A stretch of 64,000 bases of DNA from Amycolatopsis sp. 195334CR. Its GTDB lineage: Bacteria > Actinomycetota > Actinomycetes > Mycobacteriales > Pseudonocardiaceae. Where the stretch lies: the NCBI RefSeq assembly GCF_017309385.1, contig NZ_JAFJMJ010000001.1:2542001-2606000 (forward strand). Direction: 5' to 3'. The notes beneath the pieces are model-generated. The model was not told the DNA's origin and ran no database searches. It was given only the letters and a program-made list of their open reading frames with translations. Below are positions 1 to 8,872 of this stretch, piece by piece. The position numbers and the translations under genes are program-made. How positions within the stretch are numbered: the stretch's first letter is position 1; every line of letters begins with the position of its first letter.

Positions 1-110
1 AGCAGGAACACCAGCGGCTGCACCATGGTGATCACCAGCCCCCACGGGCTGAGCAGGTTCGGTTTGATCTCCCGGCCGAAGACCACGCCGGTGTGGGTGA
101 GCAGGTTCAT
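1..110 (-). CDS. ABC-2 type permease, N-terminal fragment (DrrB-like)
   Basis: Only the first 36 or so codons are inside the window; the gene runs off the left edge. The peptide begins MNLLTHTGVVFGREIKP and continues into the first hydrophobic segment, as in DrrB-type ABC-2 exporter permeases. The start is the ATG at 110, 12 bp after the stop of the upstream ATPase gene, with an AAGGAG ribosome site just ahead of it. Inference: it is the membrane partner of that ATPase, translated from the same transcript. Confidence 0.7.
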   Translation of the reverse strand, partial: MNLLTHTGVVFGREIKPNLLSPWGLVITMVQPLVFL

Positions 111-122
111 CGGCAGAACTCC

Positions 123-1067
123 TTACGCGGCGTCGGATTCACGGAGGCTGCGGCCGGTCAGGCCGAGGAACACGTCGTCCAGGGTCGGGCGGCGCAGGTC
201 GGCCGAGCGCACGGTGATCCCGTCCCGGTACAGCTCCCGCAGGAACCGGGGCAGCGCGGCGGTCGCCTGCCCGGCCAGCCGGACGGTCACCACGTTCCCG
301 TCGACCAGCACCTCCTTGGCCGGCGGCGCCAGTTCCGCCGCCCGCGCCGGTTCGTCGACCACCACGGTGATCAGGTCACCGGCCAGGTTCGCCTTGAGGT
401 TCTCCGCGGTGTCGTCGGCGATCACGCGGCCGTGGTCGATCACCAGCACCCGCTCGGCCATCGCGTCGGCCTCGTCGAGGTAGTGCGTGGTGAGGAAGAT
501 CGTGGTGCCGAACTCCCGGCGCAGCCGCAGGATGTGCTCCCACAGATTGGCCCGGTTCTGCGGGTCGAGCCCGGACGAGGGTTCGTCCATGAACAACAGC
601 TTCGGCCGGTGGATCAGGCCGAGCGCGATGTCGAGCCGACGCCGCTGGCCGCCGGAAAGCGTGTTGGCGTAACGCTTCCCGAGTGCCTCCAGGTCGAGCA
701 TGGCGAGCAGTTCCCCGGCTCGCTTCCTGGCTTCCGCCCGGCTCAGGCCGTAGCAGCGGCCCTGGCTGAACAACTCGTCGGCGACCCGGAAGTAGTCACC
801 GGAGCTCTTGCCCTGGCCGATGTACCCGATCCGTTCGCGCGCGGCGCCCGGATCGGTGCGGATGTCGAACCCCGCCACCTTCGCGGTGCCCGCTGTCGGC
901 GGCAGCAGGGTGGTGAGCAGGCGCAGGCTGGTGGACTTGCCGGCGCCGTTCGGACCGAGGAAGGCGACCAGCTCGCCATCCTCGACGTCCAGGTCCAGTC
1001 CGTTCACGGCTGCCACGGTCTCCTTCTTGACCCGGAAATGCCTGGTCAGACCGCGGGCATGGATCAT
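123..1067 (-). CDS. ABC transporter ATP-binding protein, DrrA-like drug exporter subunit
   Basis: ATPase of an ABC-2 type efflux pump (daunorubicin-resistance family). It has Walker A GPNGAGKST, signature LSGGQRRRLD, Walker B LLFMDEPSSGLDP and a switch His in LTTHYLDEADAMAERV. The C-terminal tail ending in LDDVFLGLTGR is typical of DrrA. An in-frame TTG lies at 1085, but the ATG at 1067 is preferred because AAGGGAG sits 7 bp upstream and the product then begins directly with the nucleotide-binding fold (MIHARGLTRHF). About 314 aa. It is divergent from the MarR gene, and the next gene downstream is the permease. Confidence 0.9.
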   Translation of the reverse strand: MIHARGLTRHFRVKKETVAAVNGLDLDVEDGELVAFLGPNGAGKSTSLRLLTTLLPPTAGTAKVAGFDIRTDPGAARERIGYIGQGKSSGDYFRVADELFSQGRCYGLSRAEARKRAGELLAMLDLEALGKRYANTLSGGQRRRLDIALGLIHRPKLLFMDEPSSGLDPQNRANLWEHILRLRREFGTTIFLTTHYLDEADAMAERVLVIDHGRVIADDTAENLKANLAGDLITVVVDEPARAAELAPPAKEVLVDGNVVTVRLAGQATAALPRFLRELYRDGITVRSADLRRPTLDDVFLGLTGRSLRESDAA

Positions 1068-1079
1068 CGTTACTCCCTT

Positions 1080-1093
1080 GCTCAAATTTGAGC
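1080..1093. promoter_or_regulatory. Perfect 14-bp palindrome, candidate MarR operator
   Basis: GCTCAAATTTGAGC is a perfect palindrome only 12 bp upstream of the exporter ATG. About 55 bp further into the same divergent intergenic region is a tandem 9-bp repeat (GAAGCTCAA at 1148-1156, GAAGCTTAA at 1157-1165) that shares the GCTYAA core. Inference: binding sites for the adjacent MarR protein, controlling the exporter and perhaps itself. Confidence 0.45.
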
Positions 1094-1213
1094 TGCCCGA
1101 TTCGCGGGCAGCGCGAGACCGATCTCGGTAGGGGATTTGCCGGATTTGAAGCTCAAGAAGCTTAAATCGAATACGTCGGAAAACGTCAGGAGCCTTGACA
1201 GTCGACGTTTATT

Positions 1214-1657
1214 GTGAGCACCGTGAAGCCACCCATCCCGTACCTGCTCGCCTACGCGCACACGGTCGCGTCGCGGCAGGCGGCCGAGCGCCTGCGCCGG
1301 TTCGGGCTGACCGCGCGGCAGTTCGGCGTGCTCGTCCAGCTGCAGCTGGAACCGGAGCTGACCATGGCGGAGCTCGCGCGGCAGTTCGGCGTCAGCCGCC
1401 AGTCACTGCACGAGATGGTCGGTGAACTGGAGGACGCCGGGCACCTCTACCGGGTGCCCGGCGCCACCGGGCGGACCGTGCGGCTGGTGCTGACCGAGGG
1501 CACCGAGCGGCTGCTCGCCGCCGCCGAAGGACCGATGATGCTGGCCGAACGCGATCTCGTCGCCGGGTTGTCCGCCCGTGAAACCGAGGCGCTGCGCGGG
1601 CTGCTGCAGAAACTGATGGCCCGCGCCACCGACGACGAAAGCTGGCTCAGCTACTGA
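1214..1657 (+). CDS. MarR family transcriptional regulator
   Basis: A 147-aa winged-helix regulator. The recognition region ELTMAELARQFGVSRQSLHEMVGELEDAG is helix-turn-helix, followed by a wing (GRTVRLVLTEGTERLL), with dimerisation helices at both ends. Start GTG at 1214; a second in-frame GTG at 1223 is possible and neither has a strong Shine-Dalgarno. Divergent from the DrrAB-like exporter, so a ligand-responsive repressor of that pump is the simplest reading. A TTGACA hexamer at 1195-1200 is very close to the start, so the real start may be slightly downstream. Confidence 0.85.
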   Translation: MSTVKPPIPYLLAYAHTVASRQAAERLRRFGLTARQFGVLVQLQLEPELTMAELARQFGVSRQSLHEMVGELEDAGHLYRVPGATGRTVRLVLTEGTERLLAAAEGPMMLAERDLVAGLSARETEALRGLLQKLMARATDDESWLSY

Positions 1658-1684
1658 AGCTGTCGAGCTCGATCGCCTGCCCAG

Positions 1685-3001
1685 TCACTGAAGGGTCTCC
1701 CGCTTGATCCGCTTGCCCAGCACGATCGCCACGCCGGCGGCGGCGATCATGCACAACCCGACCGCCCACAGCCCGGTTTTCTGGCTCCCGGTGGCGTCCT
1801 TGAGCCAGCCGGTGATGTAGGGCGCGGCGAACCCGCTGATGTTGCCCAGCGAGTTGATCATCGCGATACCGCCCGCCGCCGCGGCGCCGGAGAGGAAGGT
1901 CGACGGCAGCGCCCAGAAGGTGGGCAGCGCCGAGCAGACCCCGGTGGCGCAGATGGTCACCGCGACCATCGCCAGCACCGGGTTGCCCAGGTACAGCGCC
2001 ACCGGGATGGCCGCACCACCGACCAGCATCGGGATCGCCACGTGCCAGGTGCGCTCGCCGGTCCGGTCGCCGTGGCGGGCCCACAGCACCATCACCACCG
2101 CGCCGATCACGTACGGGATGGCGGTGATCAGCCCGGTTTCGGTGATCGAGAACTGCACGCCGAACTGCTGCTTGAACCCGCTGATGATGGTCGGCAGGAA
2201 GAAGCCGAGCGCGTAGAGGCCGTAGGCGATGCCGAAGTAGACGAACGCCAGCATCAGGATGCGCGGGTGGGTCAGCGCCTTCCGCAACGGCCAGTGGTGC
2301 TTCTGCTCGGTGCTCTCCTTCTCCGCGGCCAAAGTGGACGAAAGCCAGTCGCGCTCGCTCTCGGTCAGCCACTTGGCCTTCTCCGGGCGGTCGGTCAGGT
2401 AGAACCAGGTGACGAAGGCCAGCAGGATCGCGGGCACGCCCTCGACCAGGAACATGAACCGCCAGCCGGACAGGCCGAACACCCCGTCGCCGCCGGAGAT
2501 CAGCAGGCCGGAGACGGTCGCGCCGACCGCCGAGCTGATCGGCACCGCGGCCATGAACATGGCCACCGCCTTCGCGCGCTGCGCGGCGGGGAACCAGAAG
2601 GTCAGGTACAGGATGATGCCGGGGAAGAAGCCCGCCTCGGCCACGCCGAGCAGGAACCGCAGGATGACCAGCGTGGTCGCGTTCGGCACGAACGCCATCA
2701 CGGTGGCCACCACGCCCCAGGTGATCATGATCCGGGCCATCCAGCGGCGGGCGCCGAACCGGTGCAGCGCCAGGTTGCTCGGTACCTCCAGCAGCAGGTA
2801 CCCGAGGAAGAAGATGCCCGAGGCGAACCCGAACACGGTGGCGGTGAGCCCGAGCTCCTCGTTCATCCCGTTCGGCGCGGCGAAGCCGATGTTGACCCGG
2901 TCGAGGTAGTTCACGAAGTACAGCAGGCAGAGGAACGGCATCAGCCGCAGCGCCACCTTGCGGAGCACGCGGTCGCCCGGATCGGTCTTCGTCGACTTCA
3001 T
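1685..3001 (-). CDS. MFS transporter, anion:cation symporter (ACS)-like
   Basis: A 438-aa permease with about 12 hydrophobic segments. The N-terminal signature YFVNYLDRVNIGFAA and the GVAEAGFFPG segment in TM4-5 are typical of the ACS family (phthalate, 4-hydroxyphenylacetate, tartrate and glucarate carriers). The substrate cannot be told from sequence; a carboxylate with H+ is likely from family knowledge. ATG start at 3001. It stands alone, convergent with the MarR gene and divergent from the SDR that starts 59 bp away. Confidence 0.85.
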   Translation of the reverse strand: MKSTKTDPGDRVLRKVALRLMPFLCLLYFVNYLDRVNIGFAAPNGMNEELGLTATVFGFASGIFFLGYLLLEVPSNLALHRFGARRWMARIMITWGVVATVMAFVPNATTLVILRFLLGVAEAGFFPGIILYLTFWFPAAQRAKAVAMFMAAVPISSAVGATVSGLLISGGDGVFGLSGWRFMFLVEGVPAILLAFVTWFYLTDRPEKAKWLTESERDWLSSTLAAEKESTEQKHHWPLRKALTHPRILMLAFVYFGIAYGLYALGFFLPTIISGFKQQFGVQFSITETGLITAIPYVIGAVVMVLWARHGDRTGERTWHVAIPMLVGGAAIPVALYLGNPVLAMVAVTICATGVCSALPTFWALPSTFLSGAAAAGGIAMINSLGNISGFAAPYITGWLKDATGSQKTGLWAVGLCMIAAAGVAIVLGKRIKRETLQ

Positions 3002-3059
3002 GATCGACCATCACAGGCCCGTCTCGCCCGTGAGTCAAGAGGCTCCTACCGTGGGGCCC

Positions 3060-3743
3060 ATGACAGATCTGCCGCTCGCCTTGGTCACCGGCGCTTCACG
3101 GGGCATCGGCGCCGCCGTCGCGCACGCGCTCGAACCCACCCACCAGGTACTGCTCGGCGGTCGTGACGCCGCCGCGCTCGCCGAACGCGCGGCCGAACTG
3201 CCCGGCTCGCGACCGTGGCCGGTCGACCTGGGCGACTTCCACGCCATGCGGGACGCCGTCGAGGGCATCGACCGGCTCGACGTGCTGGTGCACTCCGCCG
3301 GGGTCGCCGATCTCGGCACGGTCGAGCAGGCCACCGCCGAGGACTGGCGGCGCAACTACGAGGTGAACGTGGTGGCCGTCGCCGAGCTGACCCGCCTGCT
3401 GCTGCCCGCGCTGCGGGCGGCGAAGGGGCACGTGGTGGTGATCAACTCCGGCGCCGGGCTCACCGCGCGGCCGGGCTGGGGACCGTACGCGGCCAGCAAG
3501 TTCGCCGCGCGTGCCTTCGCCGACGTCCTGCGCGCCGAGGAGGAGCCGAACGGCCTCCGCGTCACGTCCGTCCACCCCGGACGGACCGACACCGACATGC
3601 AGCGCGCGATCGTGGCCGGCGAGGGCAACGAGTACGACCCCGACAAGTACCTGCGGCCCGACTCGGTGGCGATGGCGGTGCTGGCCGCGGTGTCCGCGAG
3701 CCCGGACGCGCACCTCACCGAAGTCGTCGTGCGCCCGCGATGA
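3060..3743 (+). CDS. Short-chain dehydrogenase/reductase
   Basis: A 227-aa classical SDR. It has the cofactor motif TGASRGIG near the N-terminus, a VHSAGV segment (NNAG equivalent), the active-site Ser in VVINSGAG and the catalytic Tyr/Lys in YAASK. The long in-frame region upstream of the ATG at 3060 does not resemble an SDR. The substrate is unknown. Its 3' end overlaps the small convergent membrane gene by 29 bp. Confidence 0.88.
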   Translation: MTDLPLALVTGASRGIGAAVAHALEPTHQVLLGGRDAAALAERAAELPGSRPWPVDLGDFHAMRDAVEGIDRLDVLVHSAGVADLGTVEQATAEDWRRNYEVNVVAVAELTRLLLPALRAAKGHVVVINSGAGLTARPGWGPYAASKFAARAFADVLRAEEEPNGLRVTSVHPGRTDTDMQRAIVAGEGNEYDPDKYLRPDSVAMAVLAAVSASPDAHLTEVVVRPR

Positions 3744-3939
3744 CCACCACGCCGACCACGCCGACCAGCAGGTTCGCGAAGACCTCGTAACCACGCAGCA
3801 GCTCGATGTGCGGGAAGACGTACCGGTTGAAAGCGTTCAGGAACGGGCCCAGGATCGGCTGGTAGGCGAGGTGGTCGATGGTGCCGCTGATGCCCATCAG
3901 CACCAGCAGCCCGCCGACGGTTTCCACCGGTTTGCGCAT
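3715..3939 (-). CDS. Small two-TM membrane protein, unknown function
   Basis: A 74-aa protein starting at ATG 3939 (MRKPVETVGG). It has two hydrophobic stretches (about residues 8-22 and 52-68) around a polar loop that contains HLAYQPILGPFLNAF. The frame stays open far upstream but that extension is low-complexity antisense-type sequence, so the short form is preferred. It overlaps the end of the SDR and is divergent from the sensor kinase at 4054. I do not recognise a named family. Confidence 0.55.
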   Translation of the reverse strand: MRKPVETVGGLLVLMGISGTIDHLAYQPILGPFLNAFNRYVFPHIELLRGYEVFANLLVGVVGVVVIAGARRLR

Positions 3940-4053
3940 GACCACGACGCTAGGGAACGGGCCGCCGTGCCCGGCTCCGCCGAAGGTACCGGCACGAGCG
4001 ACTTCGGTACCGGATCCGGCCGCTCGCGCGGGAAACCTGGGTAGGTTCCGTGC

Positions 4054-5136
4054 GTGAGCACCCCCCGGAGCCGCCGCGACTGGATCGTGGACAGCGCGTT
4101 GTTCGTGCTGGCCGCGGCGTTCGGGCTGTGGCTGGCCACGGCGCGGACGCAGTGGTGGCCGATGCCGGAACCGGCGTGGCTGTTCGTCCTCGACCAGATC
4201 GCCGGTGCGCTCGGGTGCGCCGCGTTGTGGTTCCGCCGCCGCTGGCCGGTGCGGCTGGCGGTGGTGCTGATCGCGCTGTCGACGTTCTCCGAACTGATCG
4301 CCGGGGCGGCGATGGCGGCGTTGTTCACCGTTGCCGTGCACCGCCCGCCGCGGGTCACCGGGCTGCTGTTCGCCGGCGGCCTGGTCGCCGCGATCGGCTT
4401 CCAGTTGCTGCGGCCCGATCCGGACGCGCCCGCGTACCTGATGCTGGCCTTCGGCCTGGTGGTGCAGAGCGCGGTGGTCGGCTGGGGCCTGGCCATCCAC
4501 CACCGGCGGAACCTGCTGGTCTCGTTGCAGGAACGGGCGGTCCGCGCGGCGCGGGAGGAGATCGCCCGCGAGATGCACGACGTGCTCGGCCACCGGCTTT
4601 CGCTGCTCAGCGTGCACGCGGGCGCGCTGGAGTACCGGCCGGACGCGCCCGCCGAGGAGATCGCGCGGGCGGCCAAGGTGATCCGGGAAAGCTCGCACCA
4701 GGCGCTGCAGGACCTGCGCGAGGTGATCGGCGTGCTGCGCGCGCCGGTGGATGAGCGACCACAGCCGGGGGTCGGCGACCTGACCGCGCTGGTGGACGAA
4801 TCGCGGCTCGCGGGCATGCGCGTCGAGTTCAGCCGGGAACTCACCGGCGAGCCGCCGGACACGCTCGGCCGGGCCGCCTACCGGATCGTCCAGGAGAGCC
4901 TGACCAACGCGCGCAAGCACGCGCCCGGCGCGGTCGTCGAGATCGAAGTGGACGGTGCGCCCGGCGACGGCCTGCGCGTCGAGGTGCGCAACGCGTCGAC
5001 GGGCGGGCCGGTCGGGGACGGCCAGGGGCTCATCGGCCTGACCGAACGCGCGGCGCTGGCCGGCGGGCGGCTCAGCCACGGACCGGACGCCGCCGGTGAC
5101 TGGCGGGTCTCGGCCTGGCTACCGTGGCCGCCGTGA
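4054..5136 (+). CDS. Sensor histidine kinase, NarL/DesK-type
   Basis: A 360-aa membrane kinase with about four N-terminal TM segments (residues 10-150), a HisKA_3 dimerisation helix with the phospho-acceptor His175 in REMHDVLGHRLS, and a C-terminal HATPase domain (RIVQESLTNARKHA N box, GQGLIGLTERAAL G box). GTG start at 4054. The stop overlaps the response-regulator start as GTGA, so the two are co-translated. The signal is unknown and no transporter gene is adjacent. Confidence 0.9.
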   Translation: MSTPRSRRDWIVDSALFVLAAAFGLWLATARTQWWPMPEPAWLFVLDQIAGALGCAALWFRRRWPVRLAVVLIALSTFSELIAGAAMAALFTVAVHRPPRVTGLLFAGGLVAAIGFQLLRPDPDAPAYLMLAFGLVVQSAVVGWGLAIHHRRNLLVSLQERAVRAAREEIAREMHDVLGHRLSLLSVHAGALEYRPDAPAEEIARAAKVIRESSHQALQDLREVIGVLRAPVDERPQPGVGDLTALVDESRLAGMRVEFSRELTGEPPDTLGRAAYRIVQESLTNARKHAPGAVVEIEVDGAPGDGLRVEVRNASTGGPVGDGQGLIGLTERAALAGGRLSHGPDAAGDWRVSAWLPWPP

Positions 5137-5783
5137 TCCGGGTTCTGCTCGTCGACGACGATCCGCTGGTGCGCGCCGGGCTGCGCCTGATGCTCGGCGG
5201 TGCCGAAGACCTGGCCGTGGTGGCCGAAGCCGGGGACGGCACCGAGGTGCTCCAGTTGGTCGAGGCGCACCGGCCCGACGTCGTGCTGATGGACATCCGG
5301 ATGCCCGCGATGGACGGGCTCACCGCCACCGAGGCGCTGCGCGCCCGGCCGTCGGCGCCGGAGGTGCTGGTGCTGACCACCTTCGACGCCGATCACCACG
5401 TGCTGCGTGCGTTGCGGGCCGGGGCCGCCGGATTCCTGCTCAAGGACACCCCGCCGGGCGAGATCGTGGCCGCGGTCCGCCAGGTGGCGCGGGGCCACCC
5501 GGTGCTGTCGCCGACGGTGACCCGGCGCCTGATGGACCGGGTCGCCGAGTCCGATGTGGACCGTCGCCGGGCCGGGGCGGTGAAGCGGCTGGCCCGGTTG
5601 AACGAGCGCGAGCGCGAGGTCGCCGTCGAGGTCGGGCGCGGCCGGTCCAACGCGGAGATCAGCGGGACGCTGCACCTCGGCGTGTCCACGGTGAAAACGC
5701 ACGTCTCGGCGATCCTGACCAAGCTCGACCTGAACAACCGCGTGCAGATCGCGCTGCTGGTGCACGACGCCGGCCTGCTCTAA
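5133..5783 (+). CDS. LuxR/NarL-family response regulator
   Basis: A 216-aa response regulator with an N-terminal receiver (acidic pocket VDDD, phospho-acceptor Asp54 in LMDIRMP, conserved Lys in LLKDTPPGE) and a C-terminal LuxR HTH (LNEREREVAVEVGRGRSN, then VSTVKTHVSAILTKL). The GTG at 5133 is preferred over the GTG at 5124 because it gives the canonical MIRVLLVDDD beginning and the 4-bp GTGA overlap with the kinase. Its 3' end overlaps the convergent SRPBCC gene by 4 bp. Confidence 0.9.
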   Translation: MIRVLLVDDDPLVRAGLRLMLGGAEDLAVVAEAGDGTEVLQLVEAHRPDVVLMDIRMPAMDGLTATEALRARPSAPEVLVLTTFDADHHVLRALRAGAAGFLLKDTPPGEIVAAVRQVARGHPVLSPTVTRRLMDRVAESDVDRRRAGAVKRLARLNEREREVAVEVGRGRSNAEISGTLHLGVSTVKTHVSAILTKLDLNNRVQIALLVHDAGLL

Positions 5784-6184
5784 CGGTCGAGGGCCGCCAC
5801 GATTTCGGTGACCACGGCCTTCCAGTGCGTCCGCTGCTGCTCGCGCTCGGTCGCGTCGGCCAGTCGTTCCTGGTGCACGCCGAGCCGCGCGCGGCCCTCA
5901 CCGGCGGAGGTCACCGTGAGCTGGAGTGTGGTGTTGTGTGTCCAGCCTGACGGCCGCCAGGTGAGCCGGAGGCGGTCGAGTTCGCGGAAGCTGCGCACCT
6001 CGCCCTGGACCCCGGCCTCGGTCTCGTACTCGGTCCCGCGCGCGATCGTGACGCCCTCGCCGAGCCAGATCGCCACGCCCTCCGGTGAGGTGATGAAGTC
6101 CCACACCACGGCGACCGGGTGGTCCACCGTCTTCGACACGCCGATCTGCCAGCCCGCGTCGCGCGTGCGCCCGACCGGGCTCAT
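5780..6184 (-). CDS. SRPBCC (START/AHSA1-like) family protein
   Basis: A 134-aa single-domain protein. The beginning (SKTVDHPVAVVWDFITSPEG) and the later strands are characteristic of the Bet v1/AHSA1 helix-grip fold, often a hydrophobic-ligand pocket. The biochemical role is unknown. It is the second gene of a two-gene unit: its ATG overlaps the stop of the RidA-like gene (ATGA). The unit is divergent from a WYL-domain regulator, which may control it. Confidence 0.8.
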   Translation of the reverse strand: MSPVGRTRDAGWQIGVSKTVDHPVAVVWDFITSPEGVAIWLGEGVTIARGTEYETEAGVQGEVRSFRELDRLRLTWRPSGWTHNTTLQLTVTSAGEGRARLGVHQERLADATEREQQRTHWKAVVTEIVAALDR

Positions 6185-6573
6185 CGGGTCACCGCCGCGA
6201 CCGCGCTGACCTCGAGCAACGCGCCGGGCACGGCCAGCCCGGCCACCCGCGTGACCACCACCGGCGGGGTGGCACCGGCCAGTTCGGCGGCCGCGACCGG
6301 ATAGGCGGCGCCCAGGTCGACGCCGTCGGTCAGCATGATCGAGAGCATCACCAGATCCTGCACGGTGGCGCCGCCCGCGGCCAGCGCGGTGTGCAGGTTC
6401 CGCATGGTCTGCCGGGTCTGGGCGGCGGGGTCGTTCCCGCCGACGAGCTTGCCTTCGCCGTCGACGGCGTTCTGGCCGCCGACGTAGACGGTGGTCGCGC
6501 CGGGCGGCACCACGGCGACGTGGGTGAACGCGGGCGACCGGACGAGTCCCTCGGGACGGAGCAGCTGAGTCAT
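6181..6573 (-). CDS. RidA family protein (YjgF/YER057c/UK114)
   Basis: A 130-aa protein with family hallmarks: VYVGGQNAVDGEGKLVGG, QTRQTMRNLHTALAAGGA and the C-terminal segment ending PGALLEVSAVA. RidA proteins hydrolyse reactive enamine/imine intermediates. The canonical Arg of true RidA appears to be present in VVVTRVAGLAVPG, but members of this subgroup often have other roles. ATG at 6573. Translationally coupled to the SRPBCC gene and divergent from the WYL regulator. Confidence 0.85.
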   Translation of the reverse strand: MTQLLRPEGLVRSPAFTHVAVVPPGATTVYVGGQNAVDGEGKLVGGNDPAAQTRQTMRNLHTALAAGGATVQDLVMLSIMLTDGVDLGAAYPVAAAELAGATPPVVVTRVAGLAVPGALLEVSAVAAVTR

Positions 6574-6593
6574 GAACCCAGTCTGCGTCGCTA

Positions 6594-6614
6594 CCCGGAC
6601 AACTACTGTCAGGG
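6594..6614. promoter_or_regulatory. Inverted repeat in the RidA/WYL intergenic region
   Basis: CCCGGACA and TGTCAGGG form an 8-bp inverted repeat with one mismatch around a 5-bp spacer, midway between the two divergent starts (63-bp gap). The position suits an operator for the WYL regulator that covers both promoters. No experimental motif is known to me. Confidence 0.35.
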
Positions 6615-6636
6615 TTTCCCGGCAGAATCTCCCTCC

Positions 6637-7572
6637 ATGAGCACCACGAATCGGCGGCTCGAGACGCTCGCGCTGCTCCAGGCGCATCCCGGCATTTCCG
6701 CTCCGAAGCTCGCGGAGCGGCTCGGCGTCACCGAGCGGACCGCCCGCCGTGACGTCGCCCAGCTGCGCGAACTCGGTTACCGCATCGACGGGGAGGCGGG
6801 CCGGGACGGCGGTTACCGGCTGGCGTCCGGGCGCACCATGCCGCCGCTGCTGCTCGACGCCGACGAGGTCGCGGCCGTCGCGGTCGGCCTGCGCACGGCG
6901 ATCGCCGTCGACGGGCTCGAAACCGCGGCGACCACGGCACTGGCCAAGCTGACCCAGGTGGTGCCGTCACGCTGGCGGGCCCGGCTCACCGCGCTCGCCG
7001 ACGTTCAGGCGCAACCCGCGCACTCACGCCGCCGGGCCGGACGCGACGTACTCGTCCCGCTCGCCCTCGCCTGCCGGGCACACGAAGCCGTCCGCATCCG
7101 TCATTCCGGGAAACCCGTCGATGTGCAGCCACACCGCCTGGTCGCGTTGCGCAACAACTGGTACCTCGTCGCCTGCCCGCGCGAAGCCGACCGCTGGCGC
7201 ACCTACGCGCTCGACCGCATCGAGCAGGTCCAGCCGCTGGGCACGCGGTACGCGGTCCCCGAACCACCCGAAGACCCCGGTGCGTTCGTCTCCGACGCGC
7301 TCGCGCACGGGCCGTGGCGCCATCGCGTCCGCGCGCGGGTGCACACCTCGCCCGACCTGGTCCACGAACTGGTCGACCCCAGCGTGGCCGCGGTCGTCGA
7401 GATCGACGACACCGAATGCGAGCTGCACTTCGGCACCGACGACCTCGACTGGGCGGCCCGCTGGCTCGCCTACCTCAACCTGGACCTGGACGTGCTCGAA
7501 CCGGCCGAACTCACGGGACGGCTGCACGCGCTCGGCGAGTGGCTGCTCAGCGCAAGCGAGCCGAGGTCGTAG
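6637..7572 (+). CDS. YafY-type HTH/WYL-domain transcriptional regulator
   Basis: A 311-aa regulator with an N-terminal DeoR-like HTH (RLETLALLQAHPGISAPKLA, then VTERTARRDVAQLRELGY) and a central WYL domain (HRLVALRNNWYLVACPREAD). A C-terminal WCX-like region follows. WYL domains bind ligands or nucleic acid ends. Start ATG at 6637; the longer in-frame ORF lacks domain support. Divergent from the RidA/SRPBCC pair. Its last 26 bp overlap the convergent amidohydrolase gene. Confidence 0.85.
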   Translation: MSTTNRRLETLALLQAHPGISAPKLAERLGVTERTARRDVAQLRELGYRIDGEAGRDGGYRLASGRTMPPLLLDADEVAAVAVGLRTAIAVDGLETAATTALAKLTQVVPSRWRARLTALADVQAQPAHSRRRAGRDVLVPLALACRAHEAVRIRHSGKPVDVQPHRLVALRNNWYLVACPREADRWRTYALDRIEQVQPLGTRYAVPEPPEDPGAFVSDALAHGPWRHRVRARVHTSPDLVHELVDPSVAAVVEIDDTECELHFGTDDLDWAARWLAYLNLDLDVLEPAELTGRLHALGEWLLSASEPRS

Positions 7573-8851
7573 CCACCGCCGCCTGCGCCTCGGCACGGTC
7601 CACTTTGGTCGATTCGCCGTCGGCGACGACCTGCTCACCGGCCACCCACACCTCGCGCACGCGCCGCGAACCCGCGCCCCACACCAGGTTCGCCAGCAAC
7701 TGCGAGTCCGGCACGTCGAGCCCGGTGGCGAACGCCGGGTCGTCCAGGTCGACGTGCACCAGATCCGCCCAGCGCCCGGCCTCCAGCGCGCCGATGTCCG
7801 AGCGGCCCAGCGCCTCGGCCCCACCGCGGGTGGCGAGCAGCAGCGCGTCCGCCGCGCTCAACGCGGTCGAATCCCCGGTCGCCAGCCGCGACATCATCGC
7901 CGAGAGCTGCACCTCTTCCCACAGGTCCAGGTCGTCGTTGCTGGCCGGGCCATCGGTGCCGAGGCCGACCGGCACCTTCGCCGCCCGCAGCTCGGCCAGC
8001 CGCGCGATGCCGGAGGCGAGCTTCGCGTTCGAACCCGGGCAGTGCGCCACCCCGACCCCGTGCCCGGCGAACAACGCGATGTCCTCATCGGACAGGTGGA
8101 TCGCGTGCGCGGCGACCATCCTGGTGTCCAGCAGGCCCACCTTGGCCAGCAGCTTCGGCACCGAACCGTGCTCCGCGCGCTGCTTCTCGTCCTCGGCGCG
8201 GGCCTCGGCCACGTGGATCTGCACCAGCGCGTCGCGGTGCACGGCCGATTCGGCGGTCAGCCGCAGCGCCTCCTCGGGCAGCGTGTACGCCGAATGCGGG
8301 CCGTAGCTGATCTCGATGCGCTCACCGGGGCCGAAGCGCAGGCCGTCGGTGTCGATCCAGGCGTCGATCTCGGCCAGCTGCCCGCGCCAGTCCATCCCGG
8401 GCAGGTCCATGATCGGCGCGCCGATCGACACCCTGGCCCCGGTGGCCAGCACCGCGTCGGCCAGCTGGTCGCCGTGGAAGTACATCTCGGCGCTGGTGGT
8501 GACGCCGTGCCGGAGCATCTCGACCGAGCCCAGCAGCATGCCGGTGCGGATGTCCGCCGGGCGCAGCCGCGCCTCGGCCGGCCAGATGACCTCGCTGAGC
8601 CAGCGCAACAGCGGCAGGTCCGAGCCCATGCCGCGCAGCAGCACCATCGGGCTGTGCGCGTGCGTGTTGACCAGTCCGGGCAGCAGGATGCCGGTCAGCT
8701 CGGTGCGCGGCGCGTCGCTCTCCGGCGCGGTGGCGGCGGGGCCGCAGTGGGTGATCCGCCCGTCGTCGCCGACGTCGACCACCGCATCGCGCAGCACGGA
8801 ACAGGCCGGATCGGACGGCAGGACGACGGGAGCGTGGAAACGACGGCGCAT
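7547..8851 (-). CDS. Amidohydrolase, TrzA/AtzA-type (deaminase/chlorohydrolase)
   Basis: A 434-aa metal-dependent hydrolase. Zinc-ligand motifs are LVNTHAHSPM, QIHVAEA, AAHAIHLSD and GLGTDGPASNDDLD, as in the MTA/SAH and 8-oxoguanine deaminase group. The natural substrate is probably an N-heterocycle or purine derivative (family inference). It is the last gene on this strand in a row with the two-component genes, 22 bp after the response regulator stop, so it may share that transcript. Confidence 0.87.
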   Translation of the reverse strand: MRRRFHAPVVLPSDPACSVLRDAVVDVGDDGRITHCGPAATAPESDAPRTELTGILLPGLVNTHAHSPMVLLRGMGSDLPLLRWLSEVIWPAEARLRPADIRTGMLLGSVEMLRHGVTTSAEMYFHGDQLADAVLATGARVSIGAPIMDLPGMDWRGQLAEIDAWIDTDGLRFGPGERIEISYGPHSAYTLPEEALRLTAESAVHRDALVQIHVAEARAEDEKQRAEHGSVPKLLAKVGLLDTRMVAAHAIHLSDEDIALFAGHGVGVAHCPGSNAKLASGIARLAELRAAKVPVGLGTDGPASNDDLDLWEEVQLSAMMSRLATGDSTALSAADALLLATRGGAEALGRSDIGALEAGRWADLVHVDLDDPAFATGLDVPDSQLLANLVWGAGSRRVREVWVAGEQVVADGESTKVDRAEAQAAVATTSARLR

Positions 8852-8872
8852 CGCGGGATTCTAGACGGTGGT

